From the NCBI GenBank assembly GCA_050123335.1, contig JASFHH010000001.1:1-64000 (forward strand): a DNA stretch of 64,000 nt, written 5' to 3'. The notes beneath the pieces were generated by a model. It saw only the letters and a program-made list of their open reading frames with translations. It searched no databases and was not told the origin of the DNA. This document shows, piece after piece, positions 7,909 to 16,970 of this stretch (within the stretch, counting starts at the first letter, position 1; each line of letters starts with the position of its first letter). The translations under genes were made by a program, and so were the position numbers. The stretch comes from JASFHF01 sp050123335 (GTDB taxonomy: Bacteria; Pseudomonadota; Gammaproteobacteria; UBA12402).

Positions 7909-9228
7909 ATGCAAAAACTTCTAAAATTACTACTAATAGCTATATTTAGCACAGTAGTAACAACCTCTGCTTTGGCAAATATTTCGATTACAGTATTGCC
8001 GCACAAAAATAACACTATCGCTACAACCGATCAAATAATTAAAATCATTCAAATAGCTCTTGCACATGAGCAAATAAATGTATCTAAATATAGAGGCGCA
8101 AGTGTTCAATTATTGCGTGATACAAGCAGAGATCCTTATTTATTAGTGTATCTTCGCTCAAAATTATTTTTCACGTTTGATACAATGAAAATTAAACTAG
8201 ACAGACAATTCAATATTAATTATCCAATATTAACAAATTATCGTTTACAGCCGGAAGATCTGGCTCAACAACCTACTTTGGCAAACGATCAAATCCAATG
8301 TCCAGCTCAATATGCTCATAGCAGTAAGCCTCTTTTTGTAATTGCTTCATCTTGGTATAGAGATGATTTACCATCTTATGACGTCGTTAAGACGTTTGTT
8401 AATAATATCTACTCATATGCAGTAGATTCTGGAAAATACACGGTAGTAAAATTTTTAGATAAAAACGCAACTTTGGCAAACTATGAAAATATGTTATCTT
8501 GCCCTAATTTAAAGTATTTTTTTAGTTTAAGTGGAGAAGAACATGAAGGACAAGATTTCGATGTTTATGATGGGCTTTTTTCGTATAAATTCTTTGATCA
8601 GCATCCCGAATTAAATTATAAAAATACTGGTATATTTTTTAATACTTGTCATGCCTTTGCAAACTTTAATCCAGGCCTATGTTATTCCGCGACAAATTTA
8701 AATCCACTAATGTATTCTTCTGGCATAACTTCACTTGCTGTATATGGTGCTCCTAGTACTTATGCTTGTTTTTGGAATTTAACACAACTATACAATTATC
8801 CAGCAAGCAAAAAAACACTTGAATTGTGTGCTCATTATTACGATCCAACAGTACAAGACAGTGCGGCAGGAGTATATATTCTTGGTGATGATGAATCCCC
8901 AACGAGTGTTACTACAACAAAAAAAACATACCACATTCGACTAGGTGATTATTTAGTTCTTCATGTTACTCCAGAAGAGTATATAACCAAAATTACGGTA
9001 CAAACCAAAAGCGGAGAAAAAATATGTACTGAAGATCCACGCGATAAAATTAAACTTATCGGCAATCAGAATATACCGGGTGAAGAATATGTCGTTTATG
9101 TGCATGGAGAACCACAACAGTGTACCTTTGCTGATTTAAGTATTGAACGTGGAGAAGAGTTCCCTGGTGAAGTATATGATGTTTATGGTTTTTATCCAGA
9201 AGATATGTGTAGTGCTCCACCCCAATAG
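7909..9228 (+). CDS. Secreted protein of unknown function, possible clan CD-like cysteine hydrolase
   Basis: 439 residues with a clear signal peptide (lysine start, hydrophobic core, cleavage near SALA-N at 23-24) and a strong ribosome site (GGAAAGGAG). No family is recognised with confidence. The middle contains a hydrophobic strand ending in SLSGEEHEGQ (His212) and a second strand ending in FFNTCHAF (Cys247). A His, then about 35 residues, then a Cys after a hydrophobic strand is the layout of clan CD peptidases (caspase, gingipain, legumain). The usual HG pair is HE here, so this is only a suggestion. The C-terminal 100 residues look beta-rich. Probably periplasmic or exported. Confidence 0.6.
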   Translation: MQKLLKLLLIAIFSTVVTTSALANISITVLPHKNNTIATTDQIIKIIQIALAHEQINVSKYRGASVQLLRDTSRDPYLLVYLRSKLFFTFDTMKIKLDRQFNINYPILTNYRLQPEDLAQQPTLANDQIQCPAQYAHSSKPLFVIASSWYRDDLPSYDVVKTFVNNIYSYAVDSGKYTVVKFLDKNATLANYENMLSCPNLKYFFSLSGEEHEGQDFDVYDGLFSYKFFDQHPELNYKNTGIFFNTCHAFANFNPGLCYSATNLNPLMYSSGITSLAVYGAPSTYACFWNLTQLYNYPASKKTLELCAHYYDPTVQDSAAGVYILGDDESPTSVTTTKKTYHIRLGDYLVLHVTPEEYITKITVQTKSGEKICTEDPRDKIKLIGNQNIPGEEYVVYVHGEPQQCTFADLSIERGEEFPGEVYDVYGFYPEDMCSAPPQ

Positions 9229-9272
9229 GTAATTTATTGAAAAGCACATGATCTCGCCTTGATATTTCTTTT

Positions 9273-9319
9273 TTAGACCATGTTCCCAAAATGGCGTACA
9301 ATTTGGGAGTATGGTCTAA
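9273..9319 (+). terminator. Hairpin terminator after the secreted-protein gene
   Basis: TTAGACCAT (9273-9281) pairs with ATGGTCTAA (9311-9319), and TCCCAAA pairs with TTTGGGA inside. GAATTTTT follows and a T-run precedes, so it could act on both strands. It isolates the clpB promoter at 9337. Confidence 0.65.
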
Positions 9320-9336
9320 GAATTTTTAGTTATTTT

Positions 9337-9363
9337 CTTGAGTTTTGCCTAAATTGCCCATAT
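9337..9363 (+). promoter_or_regulatory. Sigma-32 heat-shock promoter of clpB
   Basis: CTTGAG (9337-9342), 14-bp spacer, CCCATAT (9357-9363). This matches the RpoH consensus (CTTGAAA-N13-17-CCCATNT) at nearly all positions, and clpB is a classical RpoH target. The ribosome site GGAGGTGA follows directly. Confidence 0.8.
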
Positions 9364-9386
9364 TTTTATGATAATGGAGGTGATTT

Positions 9387-11957
9387 ATGCGTTTTGACAA
9401 ATTAACTAGCAGTTTTCAGATGGCGTTATCGGATGCGCAGTCGCAAGCTTTAGGGCGCGATAATGCATTTATTGAGCCAGTACATTTGATGAAGGTGTTG
9501 CTTGAGCAGGATGGCGGCACAGTACGGCCTTTGTTGATCCAAGCTGGTGTGGATATTCAAACGTTACACGCCAGAATTAATCAAGCGATTGATGCTTTGC
9601 CCACAGTTTCAGGAACCGGCGGGGAAATGCATATTTCTAATGATTTGAATAAAATTTTGAATTTAACCGATAAGCTTGCGCAAAAAAATCAAGATCAGTT
9701 TATTTCGTCTGAATTATTTGTGTTGGCAGCATTACAAGATAAAGGATCGTTGGCGCAAATTTTAAAACAATGCGGCGCGACCGAAAATTTATTGCAAAAT
9801 GCAATTAAAAATATTCGTGGAGGACAGACAGTGGATAGTCAGGATGCCGAACAACAGCGGCAAGCATTAGAAAAATATACGATTAATTTAACCGAACGTG
9901 CGGAAGATGGAAAATTAGATCCGGTAATTGGGCGTGATGATGAAATTCGCAGAGTTATTCAAGTTTTATCGCGCCGTACTAAAAATAATCCGGTATTAAT
10001 TGGTGAGCCTGGCGTTGGTAAAACTGCAATTGTTGAAGGTTTGGCGCAACGCATTGTTAATGGTGAAGTCCCGGAAGGTTTGAAAAACAAAAGCGTATTA
10101 ATTTTAGATATGGGTGCATTAATCGCTGGCGCAAAATTTCGTGGCGAATTTGAAGAACGTTTAAAAGCGGTATTAAAAGACCTTGCAAAACAAGAAGGCA
10201 ATATAATTTTATTTATTGATGAAATTCATACGATGGTTGGTGCCGGTAAAGCTGAAGGAGCGATGGATGCAGGTAATATGTTAAAACCAGCTTTAGCGCG
10301 TGGCGAATTACATTGTATTGGCGCAACTACTTTGGATGAATATCGAAAATATATTGAAAAAGATGCAGCACTCGAGCGAAGGTTTCAAAAAGTTTTGGTG
10401 GATGAGCCAACCAGTGAAGATGCAATTGCAATTTTGCGTGGTTTGAAAGAGCGTTATGAAATTCATCATGGTGTAGAAATAACTGATGCGGCAATTATTG
10501 CAGCAGTAAATTTATCGCAGCGTTATATTACCGATCGGCAATTGCCGGATAAAGCAATCGATTTAATCGATGAAGCAGCAAGTCAAATTAGAATGGAAAT
10601 TGATTCTAAGCCGGAAGAAATGGATAAATTGGATCGACGCTTAATTCAATTAAAAATTGAACGTGAAGCATTAAAAAAAGAAACTGATGAATCATCGAAA
10701 AAACGTTTAACGGATTTAGAAGCAGAAATTAAAAAACTTGAGAAACAATATAGTGATTTAGAGGAAATTTGGAAGGCAGAAAAAGCAGCTGTTTTAGGTA
10801 CCAAGCAAATTAAAGAAGATTTAGATCATGCCAGAGTTGAATTAGAAGCGGCTAAACGTCAAGGTGATTTAACTAAGATGTCGGAATTACAATATGGAAA
10901 AATTCCGGAGCTTGAAAAAAAATTACAACAAGCTTCTAAAGCGGAAAAACAAGAACCAAAATTATTGCGCAACAAAGTAACTGCTGAAGAAGTTGCAGAA
11001 ATTGTTTCCAAGTGGACTCATATTCCGGTAAGTAAAATGCTCGAAGGTGAAAAAGAAAAATTATTAAAGATGGAAGAGTTTTTACACAAGCGTGTTATAG
11101 GTCAGGATGAAGCTATAAATGCAGTGGCAAATGCGATTCGGCGTTCGCGTGCCGGGTTAGGCGATCCGAATCGTCCAGTTGGTTCATTTTTATTTTTAGG
11201 ACCAACGGGTGTTGGTAAAACCGAATTATGTAAATCATTAGCTGAATTTTTATTTGATACAGAAGAAGCGATGATACGAATTGACATGTCAGAATTTATG
11301 GAAAAACATTCGGTGGCGCGATTAATTGGTGCTCCACCGGGATATGTTGGTTATGAAGAAGGTGGATATTTGACCGAAGCGGTTCGGCGTCGTCCATATT
11401 CATTGATTTTGTTAGATGAAGTAGAAAAAGCGCATACGGAAGTTTTTAATATTTTGTTGCAAGTTTTAGATGATGGGCGTTTAACTGATGGGCAGGGTAG
11501 GACGGTTGATTTTAGAAATACCGTAATTGTGATGACGTCAAATCTTGGGTCGCAATTAATTCAGGAAATGGCAAGTGATGGTTATGCTAAAATGAAAAAT
11601 GCGGTAATGGAAATTGTTGCTCAGCATTTTCGTCCGGAATTTATTAATCGTATTGATGAAACTGTGGTGTTTCATAGTTTGAATGAGGCGCAGATTCATG
11701 CAATTGCTGAAATTCAAGTGGGACGACTTGCAAAACGTTTGGCGGAAAAAGAAATTAAATTATCGGTTACAGAAGATGCGATAGATTTTCTTGCCAAAGC
11801 TGGTTTTGATCCAGTGTATGGTGCGCGCCCTTTAAAGCGTGCAGTACAGAATTATTTGGAAAATCCATTAGCACAAGAGATTTTAGCGGGTAAATTTTTA
11901 CCAGGAGATAAGATTAAAGTGACAAAAGTCGCTGATAGATTACAATTTAAAAAGTAA
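9387..11957 (+). CDS. clpB: ATP-dependent disaggregase ClpB
   Basis: Hexameric Hsp100 chaperone that works with DnaK to resolubilise aggregates. 856 residues against 857 in E. coli. In order: Clp_N repeats (1-145), AAA1 with GEPGVGKTA, the coiled-coil M-domain (about 410-525, present in ClpB and absent from ClpA/ClpX), AAA2 with GPTGVGKTE and the Walker B LILLDEVEKAH, then the C-terminal D2-small domain. No IGL/IGF ClpP-binding loop is seen, as expected for ClpB. The internal-start form (ClpB-beta) cannot be judged here. Single gene under a heat-shock promoter. Confidence 0.97.
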   Translation: MRFDKLTSSFQMALSDAQSQALGRDNAFIEPVHLMKVLLEQDGGTVRPLLIQAGVDIQTLHARINQAIDALPTVSGTGGEMHISNDLNKILNLTDKLAQKNQDQFISSELFVLAALQDKGSLAQILKQCGATENLLQNAIKNIRGGQTVDSQDAEQQRQALEKYTINLTERAEDGKLDPVIGRDDEIRRVIQVLSRRTKNNPVLIGEPGVGKTAIVEGLAQRIVNGEVPEGLKNKSVLILDMGALIAGAKFRGEFEERLKAVLKDLAKQEGNIILFIDEIHTMVGAGKAEGAMDAGNMLKPALARGELHCIGATTLDEYRKYIEKDAALERRFQKVLVDEPTSEDAIAILRGLKERYEIHHGVEITDAAIIAAVNLSQRYITDRQLPDKAIDLIDEAASQIRMEIDSKPEEMDKLDRRLIQLKIEREALKKETDESSKKRLTDLEAEIKKLEKQYSDLEEIWKAEKAAVLGTKQIKEDLDHARVELEAAKRQGDLTKMSELQYGKIPELEKKLQQASKAEKQEPKLLRNKVTAEEVAEIVSKWTHIPVSKMLEGEKEKLLKMEEFLHKRVIGQDEAINAVANAIRRSRAGLGDPNRPVGSFLFLGPTGVGKTELCKSLAEFLFDTEEAMIRIDMSEFMEKHSVARLIGAPPGYVGYEEGGYLTEAVRRRPYSLILLDEVEKAHTEVFNILLQVLDDGRLTDGQGRTVDFRNTVIVMTSNLGSQLIQEMASDGYAKMKNAVMEIVAQHFRPEFINRIDETVVFHSLNEAQIHAIAEIQVGRLAKRLAEKEIKLSVTEDAIDFLAKAGFDPVYGARPLKRAVQNYLENPLAQEILAGKFLPGDKIKVTKVADRLQFKK

Positions 11958-12033
11958 CGAAACACCTTCCAAAAGAAACTCCAAACTGTTAATATCATAA
12001 ATGATATGGATATAACTAAATGGAGGACCCGTC

Positions 12034-12903
12034 ATGAAAAAGATCTTTTTATGTATTTTATTGTTCATTATTCCTGCTTTTGCTTTAGCTGTTCCGCAAA
12101 TGCGGTCTGTTAAACTACATGGTATTACTAACGTTGATCTTTTGTGTAATTTAAAACAAAAAGCACAACAAGGTGATACAGAGAACGCTGCTTATCTTGG
12201 GATGAAATATGTTGGCGGCACTATTGGGATTTTGCCGAATTATAAATTAGGATTATATTGGTTAAAGAAGGCTGCACAGCAGAAAGAGCCGTTGGCTTGT
12301 TACGTTTTAGCGCGATTCTATTTAGAGGGTATTCCTGGTTTGTCGGTAGATAAACAAAAAGCACAAAAATATGCCAAGATAGCATTTGATGCATTTCAGA
12401 AAAATTTAGCTGCGAATAAATATGACAAAGTCATGAAACCAGTGATCCAATATAATTTAGGCGACTTCTATTTTTGGGGATTTCCGGGAGTTGTAGAACA
12501 AGATTTAGCTAAAGCATTTACATTGACTAAACTTGCTGCAAATGGCGGTGATGAACATGCTATGCGTAGGTTAGCCATTATGTATCGTTATGGAGTTGGT
12601 ACGAAGCGTGATTTAGTTAAAGCTCATAAATGGGCTTTGCTTTTGGCAAAACTTGGTTTGGTAGAAGCGCAATATGTGGCTGGTTTAGATTTTATTAACG
12701 GTGTTGGTACAGCAGAGAATAGGGATAAAGGACTTCACTGGCTAAGTGAAGCAGCAAGCAATAATTATTATCCAGCAATGATTGAATTGGTGAGACTTAG
12801 TCAGGAAGGAAAAATCACTAGTATATCAGATGTGCGCAGAATGAGGATAATGAATATTATTGGGCATATGATGAAGCATGGTGCGCCTTTTGTAGCGAAA
12901 TAG
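12034..12903 (+). CDS. Secreted Sel1-repeat protein
   Basis: 289 residues with a signal peptide (MKKIFLCILLFIIPAFALA). At least four Sel1-like repeats follow: AAYLGMKYVGG...GLYWLKKAA, ACYVLARFYLEG...AQKYAKIA, AMRRLAIMYRYGVGT...AHKWALL and AQYVAGLDFINGVGT...GLHWLSEAA. Sel1 repeats are alpha-alpha protein-interaction units. In Legionella, Sel1 proteins such as EnhC, LpnE and LidL act in host-cell entry and trafficking, so a virulence or envelope role is plausible but unproven. GGAGGA precedes the start. Monocistronic between clpB and the uspA group. Confidence 0.85.
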   Translation: MKKIFLCILLFIIPAFALAVPQMRSVKLHGITNVDLLCNLKQKAQQGDTENAAYLGMKYVGGTIGILPNYKLGLYWLKKAAQQKEPLACYVLARFYLEGIPGLSVDKQKAQKYAKIAFDAFQKNLAANKYDKVMKPVIQYNLGDFYFWGFPGVVEQDLAKAFTLTKLAANGGDEHAMRRLAIMYRYGVGTKRDLVKAHKWALLLAKLGLVEAQYVAGLDFINGVGTAENRDKGLHWLSEAASNNYYPAMIELVRLSQEGKITSISDVRRMRIMNIIGHMMKHGAPFVAK

Positions 12904-12946
12904 ATTTAAAGTCTTGGTAGCATGGTTCCAAAATGTTAATATAGGT

Positions 12947-12971
12947 GTCAGACACCTGAAAGGTGTCTGAC
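12947..12971. repeat. GGTGTCAGACACC-type hairpin, copy 1
   Basis: An 11-bp perfect stem (GTCAGACACCT / AGGTGTCTGAC) with GAA loop lies between the Sel1 gene and uspA. The core recurs at 33789-33821. Probably a dispersed palindromic repeat that may end the upstream transcript. Confidence 0.6.
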
Positions 12972-12991
12972 TAAATATAATAGGAGATTGT

Positions 12992-13432
12992 ATGCTTAAA
13001 TATAAACATATCTTATTAGCTACAGATTTTTCTGAAGGTACAACTCACATTCTTGATGAAGCGTGTAAGTTAGCCAAGCAAATGGGTGCAAAAATTAGTT
13101 TGTTGCATGTTGTAGAACCATTGCCAGGTTATGGTTATGCTTTTATTGGTTCAGCTGAGATTGAACTGCAATTGGTAGATGAATCGAAAAAGCAGCTAGC
13201 CAAATTGGGGAAAAAATACTCAATTGGTGCAAAAGATCAGTTTGTGGAGATTGGTCCTCCTAAGACTGAAATTACCCGGGTTGCTGAGGAGCAGGGGGTA
13301 GATCTAATTATTGTTGGTAGTCACGGTAGACATGGGTTTGTTGAAAACTTATTAGGTTCGACTGCAAACGCGGTGGTGCACCATGCTAAATGTGATGTGC
13401 TAACAGTAAAGATCAAAGAGCGCAAAGAATGA
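12992..13432 (+). CDS. Universal stress protein, UspA family
   Basis: 146-residue single-domain Usp. The ATP-binding signature G-x2-G-x9-G-[ST] is seen as GSHGRHGFVENLLGSTAN near residue 107, and the N-terminus (ILLATDFSEGT) is typical. Likely cytosolic, nucleotide-binding and induced by stress. It overlaps pssA by 4 bp (ATGA), so it is the first gene of a uspA-pssA-tldD-pmbA run with tight or overlapping junctions. Confidence 0.9.
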   Translation: MLKYKHILLATDFSEGTTHILDEACKLAKQMGAKISLLHVVEPLPGYGYAFIGSAEIELQLVDESKKQLAKLGKKYSIGAKDQFVEIGPPKTEITRVAEEQGVDLIIVGSHGRHGFVENLLGSTANAVVHHAKCDVLTVKIKERKE

Positions 13433-14163
13433 ACGAAACAGAAGAGCGCGAGCGGCGGTTTATAAAAGGAATTTATCTTTTACCTAATCTCTTTACCACT
13501 TCAGGCTTATTTGCTGGTTTTTATGCTATTGTTGCCGCTATGAAAGGTATGTTTAGTGTTGCATCACTAGCGATTTTTATTGCTATGCTGGCAGATTCTT
13601 TGGACGGTCGTATTGCGCGGCTTACGCATACCCAGAGTGCGTTTGGCGCTGAATATGATAGCATTTCGGATATGGTGGCGTTTGGTGTTGCGCCAGCTTT
13701 GGTTGTATATAGTTTAGCTCTCCATCATTTGGGTAAGATTGGTTGGTTAATTGCGTTTTTTTATATGGCTTCAACTGGTTTAAGGCTTGCCAGATTTAAT
13801 GTGTTAACCAAAAAAATTGAACCGGATAAGCGTTATTTTAAAGGTTTACCATGTACAGCATCTGCTGGTTTTATTGCTGGAATGGTTTGGATGCAGCAAA
13901 TATATCAATTGCAAGGTTGGTATGTGAATTTGTTTGTAAGTGTGTTTACTGTTATAGCTGCAATTTTAATGGTTAGCAATGTGCGTTATCGTAGTTTTAA
14001 AGATGTAAATTGGCGTGGCAGCGTGCCATTTTTGCATGTTTTAATTTTAGTATTATTATTTGTAGCAATCGCGCTTGACCCCCCGCGAGTTTTATTTGCG
14101 ATTTTTGCTTTATATCTTATTTCTGGGTTGCTTACGATACCAGGTATAATGAAAAAGAAATGA
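13429..14163 (+). CDS. pssA: CDP-diacylglycerol--serine O-phosphatidyltransferase
   Basis: Membrane enzyme making phosphatidylserine, the precursor of phosphatidylethanolamine. The CDP-alcohol phosphotransferase motif D-G-x2-A-R-x8-G-x3-D-x3-D is complete in SLDGRIARLTHTQSAFGAEY plus DSISD, about residues 56-85. Six to eight hydrophobic segments follow. At 244 residues it is the Bacillus-like (type II) form rather than the unrelated soluble E. coli PssA, common in Legionella and Coxiella relatives. Overlaps both neighbours by 4 bp. Confidence 0.92.
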   Translation: MNETEERERRFIKGIYLLPNLFTTSGLFAGFYAIVAAMKGMFSVASLAIFIAMLADSLDGRIARLTHTQSAFGAEYDSISDMVAFGVAPALVVYSLALHHLGKIGWLIAFFYMASTGLRLARFNVLTKKIEPDKRYFKGLPCTASAGFIAGMVWMQQIYQLQGWYVNLFVSVFTVIAAILMVSNVRYRSFKDVNWRGSVPFLHVLILVLLFVAIALDPPRVLFAIFALYLISGLLTIPGIMKKK

Positions 14164-15608
14164 ATCGTATGGAAAGTCAATTATCTCTTGCTAAACAAGA
14201 ATTATTAGAACCGGCTGGTTTGGATGAAAAAAAATTGCAGCAGGTTTTGCATGATATTTTAACCCATCAAGTTGATTATGCTGATTTGTATTTTCAAGCA
14301 AATCATTCTGAATCATGGACGTTAGAAGAAAGTATTGTTAAGCATGGTAGTTATAGTGTTGCGCGAGGCGTGGGAATACGTGCATTAAGCGGAGTTAAAA
14401 CTGGTTTTGCTTATGCAGATGAAATTGAATTAACCAGCTTGCAACGAGCGGCAACTGCTGCGCGCAGTGTTGCTAATATTAGTACACCACAAAAAATTCA
14501 GTCTGTTAATCCAGTTATAGCTCGTAGTTTATATTCACCAATAAATCCACTTAACACTTTATCCGAAGAGAAAAAAGTTGCTTTATTGCATCAGGTCGAT
14601 CAGGAGGCGCGCGCGCAGGATAAACGTGTTTCTCAAGTAATGGTAAGTTTAAGCGGTGTTTATCAAATTATATTGATAATTGCAAGCGATGGTACTTTAG
14701 CTGCTGATGTTAGACCATTAGTTAGTATGAATGTTAGTGTGATTGCAGAAGAAGGTAATCGGCGTGAACATGGTTCTTGTGGCGGCGGTAGTCGAGCTGG
14801 TTATGAGTTTTTTTTCGAAGAAGATCGTTATTTATATTATGCTAGTTGCGCAGCGAGACAAGCCATTGTAAATTTATCTGCAGTTGCAATGCCGGCTGGA
14901 GTTATGCCGGTAGTGTTAGGTCCTGGTTGGCCAGGAGTATTATTGCATGAAGCAGTTGGACATGGTTTGGAAGGTGATTTTAATCGTAAAAAAACTTCGA
15001 TGTATGCAAATAAAATTGGACAGCAAGTTGCATCAAAACATTGTACCGTAGTGGATGACGGAACTTTAAAACAGCGTCGTGGCTCAATAAATATTGATGA
15101 TGAAGGAGTTCCGTCAGAACATACGGTATTAATTGAGAAAGGAATTTTAAAAGGTTATATGCAGGATAAATTCAATGCGCGGTTGATGGGAATGCAATCT
15201 ACAGGAAATGGTCGTAGAGAAAATTATGCCAGTTTAGTTTATCCGCGGATGACAAATACTTATTTAATGGCTGGTGAGTGTATGCCGGAAGAAATTATTG
15301 CTTCCATTGACAAGGGTTTATATGCAGTGAATTTTTCTGGCGGGCAGGTAGATATTACTTCAGGAAAATTTGTGTTTTCGACAAGCGAAGCTTATTTAAT
15401 TGAAAAAGGCAAAATCACTAAACCAGTAAAAGGTGCAACTTTAATTGGCAGTGGTCCGGAAGTGTTAAACCAGGTTTCAATGGTTGGTAATGATTTACAA
15501 TTTGATTTGGGGGTTGGTGTTTGTGGCAAAGAAGGTCAAGCGGTTGAAGTAGGCGTTGGCCAACCAACCGTTAAGGTTGATGCGATTACTGTTGGTGGAA
15601 CGGGATAA
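14160..15608 (+). CDS. tldD: Metalloprotease TldD
   Basis: Catalytic subunit of the TldD/TldE (PmbA) heterodimer, which degrades unfolded peptides and in other bacteria matures microcin B17 and destroys CcdA. The zinc motif HExxxH is LHEAVGHGLEG, His263/Glu264/His268, the hallmark of TldD that is absent from its partner. 482 residues, normal length. The start at 14160 overlaps pssA by 4 bp; an ATG at 14169 is an alternative. Directly followed by pmbA. Confidence 0.95.
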   Translation: MNRMESQLSLAKQELLEPAGLDEKKLQQVLHDILTHQVDYADLYFQANHSESWTLEESIVKHGSYSVARGVGIRALSGVKTGFAYADEIELTSLQRAATAARSVANISTPQKIQSVNPVIARSLYSPINPLNTLSEEKKVALLHQVDQEARAQDKRVSQVMVSLSGVYQIILIIASDGTLAADVRPLVSMNVSVIAEEGNRREHGSCGGGSRAGYEFFFEEDRYLYYASCAARQAIVNLSAVAMPAGVMPVVLGPGWPGVLLHEAVGHGLEGDFNRKKTSMYANKIGQQVASKHCTVVDDGTLKQRRGSINIDDEGVPSEHTVLIEKGILKGYMQDKFNARLMGMQSTGNGRRENYASLVYPRMTNTYLMAGECMPEEIIASIDKGLYAVNFSGGQVDITSGKFVFSTSEAYLIEKGKITKPVKGATLIGSGPEVLNQVSMVGNDLQFDLGVGVCGKEGQAVEVGVGQPTVKVDAITVGGTG

Positions 15609-15609
15609 A

Positions 15610-16938
15610 ATGCAATTCAATAAACTAGAACAACTAAAACAAAAAATCGAATACGTTTTGCATTGCGCGAAGCAAGAAGGTGCAAGTGCTGTTGAAGTGC
15701 ATGCCGTTGTTGAAGACGGTTTTGCCGTAACCGTGCGCAATGGTGAATTGGATACGGTTGAATATCATTGTGACAATGGTGTTGGCATAGATGTGTATTT
15801 TGGCAAAAAGCATGGAATAGTTTCAACTGCTGATATGAGCGAATCTGCTTTGCGTGAAGTAGTTATAGCCGCATGTAATATTGCTAAATTTACTCAAGAA
15901 GATCCATGTAATGGTTTAGCTGATAAAGAATTAATGGCGAAAAAAATTGAGGATTTGGATGTATATCATGATTGGGAGATTGATTCAGAGCAAGCAATTA
16001 AAATTGCCTTAGAAAATGAAGCTTATGCAAGGAGTTTGGATCAGCGGATTAAAAATTCTGAAGGAGTTTCGATTTCAAGCCATAAAAATTTTTATGTATA
16101 TGGTAATAGTTATGGTTTTGTGGGTGCAGTTCCAAGTACGCGCCATAGTGCGAGTTATGCGTTGATTGCTGAGCAAAATGGCGAAATGGAGCGTGATTGT
16201 GATTATACAGTATCGTGTGATGCGCAGAGTTTAGAGAATTTTCGATCAGTTGCGAAGAAAACCGTAGAAAAAACCGTTGCGCGCTTAGGTGCAACTAAAA
16301 TTGCCACACAAAAAAGACCAGTGATTTTTGCCGCCGAAATTGCTAAAGGGTTGCTTGCTAGCTTTGTGGCGGCGATTAGCGGTAATAATTTATACCGCAA
16401 GGCATCTTTTTTAGTTGATCATTTGCATAAACCGGTGTTTGCGAAACAGGTAAGAATTTTTGAAGATCCATGGATCAAAAAATCTTTAAATAGTTCGTAT
16501 TTTGATGCAGAGGGTGTTGCGACATGTAAAAAAGATTTTGTTAAAGAAGGTGTGTTACAAAGTTATGTTTTAGGAAGTTATTCGGCGTGTAAGTTAGGCA
16601 TGCAAACTACAGCTAATGCTGGCGGAGTGTTTAATTTATTTATTCAGGATGATGGGCTTGATTTGCCAGGATTGCTTAAAAAAATGGATACAGGTGTATT
16701 AATTACTGAATTATCAGGGCAGGGTATTAATCTTGTAACTGGTGATTATTCGCGTGGTGCGGTTGGTTTTTGGGTTGAGCATGGTGAAATTCAGCATCCG
16801 GTTTCTGAAATAACCATTGCTGGCAATTTACGTGATATGTTTATGAATTTAGTTGCAGTTGGTAATGATATTGATTATCGTGGCAATATAAAATCTGGTT
16901 CGATTTTATTGGAAGAGATGACCATCGCCGGCAGTTAA
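15610..16938 (+). CDS. pmbA: TldE/PmbA, partner of TldD
   Basis: Non-catalytic subunit of the TldD/E protease. The start at 15610 (MQFNKLEQL), one base after the tldD stop, is preferred over an in-frame upstream extension from 15556 that would overlap tldD by 53 bp. 443 residues, close to E. coli PmbA (450). Conserved features are VRNGELDTVEYH, the GVGIDVYFGKKHG block and the C-terminal GNDIDYRGNI. No HExxxH is present, as expected. Last gene of the uspA-pssA-tldD-pmbA run. Confidence 0.94.
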   Translation: MQFNKLEQLKQKIEYVLHCAKQEGASAVEVHAVVEDGFAVTVRNGELDTVEYHCDNGVGIDVYFGKKHGIVSTADMSESALREVVIAACNIAKFTQEDPCNGLADKELMAKKIEDLDVYHDWEIDSEQAIKIALENEAYARSLDQRIKNSEGVSISSHKNFYVYGNSYGFVGAVPSTRHSASYALIAEQNGEMERDCDYTVSCDAQSLENFRSVAKKTVEKTVARLGATKIATQKRPVIFAAEIAKGLLASFVAAISGNNLYRKASFLVDHLHKPVFAKQVRIFEDPWIKKSLNSSYFDAEGVATCKKDFVKEGVLQSYVLGSYSACKLGMQTTANAGGVFNLFIQDDGLDLPGLLKKMDTGVLITELSGQGINLVTGDYSRGAVGFWVEHGEIQHPVSEITIAGNLRDMFMNLVAVGNDIDYRGNIKSGSILLEEMTIAGS

Positions 16939-16970
16939 TAAAATTAATAATTTATTGGGGGATATAAAAA

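Noticed and set aside
15556..15609. PmbA start overlapping tldD by 53 bp
   Set aside because: The ATG at 15610, one base after the tldD stop, matches the family N-terminus.
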